The translations under genes were made by a program, and so were the position numbers. The notes beneath the pieces were generated by a model, which saw nothing but the letters and a program-made list of their open reading frames with translations, did no database searches and had not been told where the DNA came from. A stretch of DNA of 64,000 nt, taken from positions 564,107 through 628,106 of the forward strand of contig LJIE01000001.1 in the NCBI GenBank assembly GCA_001281695.1, in the 5' to 3' direction. Origin of the DNA: a bacterium 336/3 (GTDB lineage: Bacteria > Bacteroidota > Bacteroidia > Cytophagales > Thermonemataceae). Of the stretch, positions 61,918 through 64,000 are shown in pieces (position 1 is the first letter of the stretch; each line of letters opens with the position of its first letter).

Positions 61918-62346
61918 ATGAATAAAAATGTTTTAGAATTCCTGATTTATTGGAGCGGAATAGGGCATATTGTATTAAGTCTCGCCAGTCTTGCTATTCC
62001 TAAGTTTTTAAAGTGGAAAGAAGAATTAGCCCCTTTGCAAAAATTGCTTAGACAAATGTTTTGGACTTATGCAGGCTATATTTTGGTTATTAATTTTTGC
62101 TTCGGCTTGGTTTCTGTTTTTGGAGCAGTAGAATTACTAAACACTTCTTTTTTAGCGAAATGTGTGACATTTTTTATTGCAATATATTGGCTTGCAAGAG
62201 TATTAATTCAATTTTTATACTTTGATAAAACAAATGCTCCAAAAGGCTGGTTCTTTACATTGGGCGAAATAGGTTTGGTAGGACTTTTTGTAATATTTAC
62301 AGTTGTTTATGCACTTGCATTTTTATACAATTGCTCATGGATATAA
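61918..62346 (+). CDS. small multi-pass membrane protein, partner of the MBOAT-like gene
   Basis: A 142-residue protein with about four membrane helices (residues about 10-30, 45-70, 75-100, 112-138). No motif is recognised. It overlaps the downstream MBOAT-like gene by 10 bases (ATG at 62337), so the two are translationally coupled and probably work together. A role in lipid or acyl transfer is inferred only from context. Confidence 0.7.
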   Translation: MNKNVLEFLIYWSGIGHIVLSLASLAIPKFLKWKEELAPLQKLLRQMFWTYAGYILVINFCFGLVSVFGAVELLNTSFLAKCVTFFIAIYWLARVLIQFLYFDKTNAPKGWFFTLGEIGLVGLFVIFTVVYALAFLYNCSWI

Positions 62347-63296
62347 ATTTATTAATTCTAATTCTTTGGGGCATTTTTATTTGGGTAGCAGGGTATAGTA
62401 TAGGTTTGTTATCTAACAAAAATATAAAAAGGAAAATTACATGGCTTTTGGCTATTCTTACAACTGTTGGTTCTATTGTGTTGAGTACAGAATTAAAGCC
62501 TCTTTATCGAATGTTAGTGATAGTTTCTCTACAATTAGTGGCTATGAAACCAATTGTTTTAGTAGAAAGTTATCCACAAAAACCGAAACTTAATTTTATT
62601 CAGTGGTCTGTCTTTGCTTTGGGCTGGTTTGGCATGAGACCTATACTTTTTGAAAAATTCAGAGGTGAATCGTTAAACAATACAACATATTTTTTTCTGA
62701 AAGGATTTTCTAGAATTTTGGTAGGTGTAAGTTTGATTTTTACAGCAAATTTTATTTCATTAGAAATATTTGCAAATTTACTTCGACTTATAGGTTTGAG
62801 CTTTATATTGCATTTTGGGATATTGAATATCAGTACAGGAGCATGGCGAAAAATGGGTGTAGATGTAAAAGAATTATTTATAGCTCCTTATCAATCAAAA
62901 TCATTGAAAGAGTTTTGGGGAAAACGTTGGAACATGGCATTCTCCGAAATGACAGCTCTTATTGCATACAAACCTCTGAAAGCTAAAATGGGGATCAATA
63001 TAGCTATGTTTGTATCTTTCTTAATGTCTGGAATTTTACATGAAATAGCCATATCTTTTCCTGTAAGTGCTGGTTATGGCTTACCTTTGCTATATTTTCT
63101 GATTCATGGAATACTGATGTACTTGGAGAGTAAAATTTTATGGATAAAAAAGCTAATAGAACAGCCAATTTTATCACGTTTGTGGGTTTGTTTTTGGCTT
63201 ATTCTACCCATGCCCTTATTATTTCACGAAAAATTTATCAGGGAGGTAATAATGCCCCTCTGCAACTTGGTTTTAATGCTATTGAATTTGAGTTAA
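62337..63296 (+). CDS. MBOAT / wax-synthase-like membrane acyltransferase
   Basis: A 319-residue protein from the ATG at 62337; the longer frame begins with TTG. About eight membrane helices. The wax-synthase/MBOAT features are 'SLKEFWGKRWNMAFSEM' and the catalytic-type His in 'FLMSGILHEIAISFPVS'. These enzymes transfer acyl groups to alcohols or lipids at the membrane. The preceding small membrane gene overlaps it by 10 bases. Products could be wax or steryl esters; this is untested. Confidence 0.82.
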   Translation: MDINLLILILWGIFIWVAGYSIGLLSNKNIKRKITWLLAILTTVGSIVLSTELKPLYRMLVIVSLQLVAMKPIVLVESYPQKPKLNFIQWSVFALGWFGMRPILFEKFRGESLNNTTYFFLKGFSRILVGVSLIFTANFISLEIFANLLRLIGLSFILHFGILNISTGAWRKMGVDVKELFIAPYQSKSLKEFWGKRWNMAFSEMTALIAYKPLKAKMGINIAMFVSFLMSGILHEIAISFPVSAGYGLPLLYFLIHGILMYLESKILWIKKLIEQPILSRLWVCFWLILPMPLLFHEKFIREVIMPLCNLVLMLLNLS

Positions 63297-63303
63297 AATA
63301 TTT

Positions 63304-64000
63304 ATGATGAATTGGTTACAACGAAGTGAAGCCCTTGTTGGAGCAGAAACTATAGAAAAATTTAAAAATAAACATGTTCTTATAGCAGGACTTGGAGGAA
63401 TAGGCTCTTTTGCTGCTGAATATATTGCAAGAGCAGGAATAGGTACAATGACCATTATTGATGGAGATGTAGTAGAGGCTACTAATAGAAATAGACAATT
63501 ACCAGCTCTGATTAGCTCAGAAGGGCAAAGCAAAGCCAAATTGATGGCTCAGAGACTTTTAGATATTAATGCAGACTTGAAATTATATGTTCATGAAACT
63601 TATATTGTAGAGGAGAAAATTACTGAGATTCTGGATACTACAAAATACGATTATGTAATAGATGCCATTGATACCATCAGTCCAAAAGTATCATTGATAA
63701 AAAATTGCTTAAAACGAAAAATACCTATTGTGAGTGCTATGGGTGCAGGAGGAAAATTAGACCCTGAAAAAGTAAAAGTTGCCAATATTTATGATACTTT
63801 TAACTGTACTTTGGCTCAACAAGTACGAAAAACTCTTCGTAAATGGAAGATTAAAGGCAATTTTAAGACGGTATTTTCTACAGAGCTTCCTGATAAAACA
63901 AAAGTTCAACATGTTGAAGGAGCAAGGCATAAAAGATCTTATTTGGGAACAATTTCTTACATGCCTTCGTTATTTGGTTGCTTCTGTGCCTCTGTTGTAA
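63304..64000 (+). CDS. tcdA: tRNA threonylcarbamoyladenosine dehydratase (TcdA/CsdL), 3' truncated by window end
   Basis: The frame from the ATG at 63304 (or 63307) is open to the end of the window (at least 232 codons). Ubiquitin-E1-like fold: nucleotide-binding 'HVLIAGLGGIGSFAAEYIARAGIG' (about residues 24-47), 'IIDGDVVEATNRNRQ', 'VIDAIDTISPKVSLI', and 'VSAMGAGGKLDPEKVKVANIYDTFNCTLAQQVRKTLRK', the last typical of TcdA rather than ThiF/MoeB. It cyclises t6A37 in tRNA. The stop lies beyond 64000. Confidence 0.85.
   Translation, partial: MMNWLQRSEALVGAETIEKFKNKHVLIAGLGGIGSFAAEYIARAGIGTMTIIDGDVVEATNRNRQLPALISSEGQSKAKLMAQRLLDINADLKLYVHETYIVEEKITEILDTTKYDYVIDAIDTISPKVSLIKNCLKRKIPIVSAMGAGGKLDPEKVKVANIYDTFNCTLAQQVRKTLRKWKIKGNFKTVFSTELPDKTKVQHVEGARHKRSYLGTISYMPSLFGCFCASVV

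Noticed and set aside
63779-64000. Plus-strand ORF near the end of the window
   Set aside because: It is an alternative frame inside tcdA, whose own frame from 63304 is open and carries E1-like motifs.

Overview
The window is AT-rich bacterial chromosome (roughly one third G+C by eye) from a member of the Bacteroidota, most likely a Cytophagales-type bacterium. Several features support this. Shine-Dalgarno sites are absent and start codons are usually preceded by A-rich sequence. Bacteroidota-style promoters (TTG, about 19-20 bp, TAnnTTTG) lie before porW, glyA, rpsT and tatA. A type IX secretion gene (porW/sprE), an exosortase N cassette, a DHCW cupin and SiaB/SiaC-type proteins are also present. 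Gene density is high. No rRNA, tRNA, CRISPR array, complete insertion sequence or prophage was seen, and no gap between genes exceeds 300 bases.

Layout. 1-9.2 kb: a truncated sensor-type beta-propeller protein, a serine hydrolase, a PTPS/QueD-family enzyme, a membrane AraC regulator, an LMW-PTP-like protein and sucB. 9.3-11.2 kb: three consecutive small secreted proteins of unknown function. 11.3-15.9 kb: a compact same-strand cassette of ADP-ribosylglycohydrolase, metallophosphoesterase, McrB-type GTPase and McrC-type nuclease, the best candidate here for an unusual defence system. 15.9-29.4 kb: mostly housekeeping (OmpA-family protein, prmC, ftsX, der, purQ), with a SiaB-SiaC pair, a LutA-like protein, a YyaL-like protein, an orphan four-helix-bundle sensor and a DUF2236 protein. 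29.5-34.3 kb: a dedicated exosortase N system in which a 7-TM/VIT-domain protein with a PEP-CTERM-like tail sits next to XrtN.

34.3-41.9 kb: L,D-transpeptidase-like protein, lspA, porW, recO, a secreted thioredoxin, a flavin reductase-like protein and a TPR protein. 42.1-44.4 kb: a second McrB-like NTPase with an Mrr_N-like winged helix, followed at once by a zinc-ribbon/HTH protein derived from an IS1-type InsA and flanked by a degenerate Nudix-like protein. 44.4-49.5 kb: AI-2E family transporter, a lipoprotein, a YbjN-like protein and carB. 49.5-56.8 kb: an accessory minus-strand run containing a metalloprotease, an AraC regulator, small hypotheticals, two GNATs, a DHCW cupin, an SRPBCC protein and a PepSY protein. 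One lipoprotein gene there is split in two frames exactly at an A AAA AAC heptamer. 56.8-64 kb: glyA, a TPR protein, rpsT, tatA, a 51-residue basic protein, a histidine phosphatase, a membrane pair including an MBOAT/wax-synthase-like protein, and the start of tcdA.

Main points for a second look: the ARH-MPE-McrBC cassette; the Mrr_N/McrB-like NTPase plus InsA-like protein; the frameshift at a canonical slippery heptamer; the XrtN cassette; the CxxExxHGH motif in the PTPS-family enzyme; and an inverted repeat that encodes the C-termini of two convergent genes and forms their shared terminator. All functional calls come from reading motifs by eye; no database search was run.
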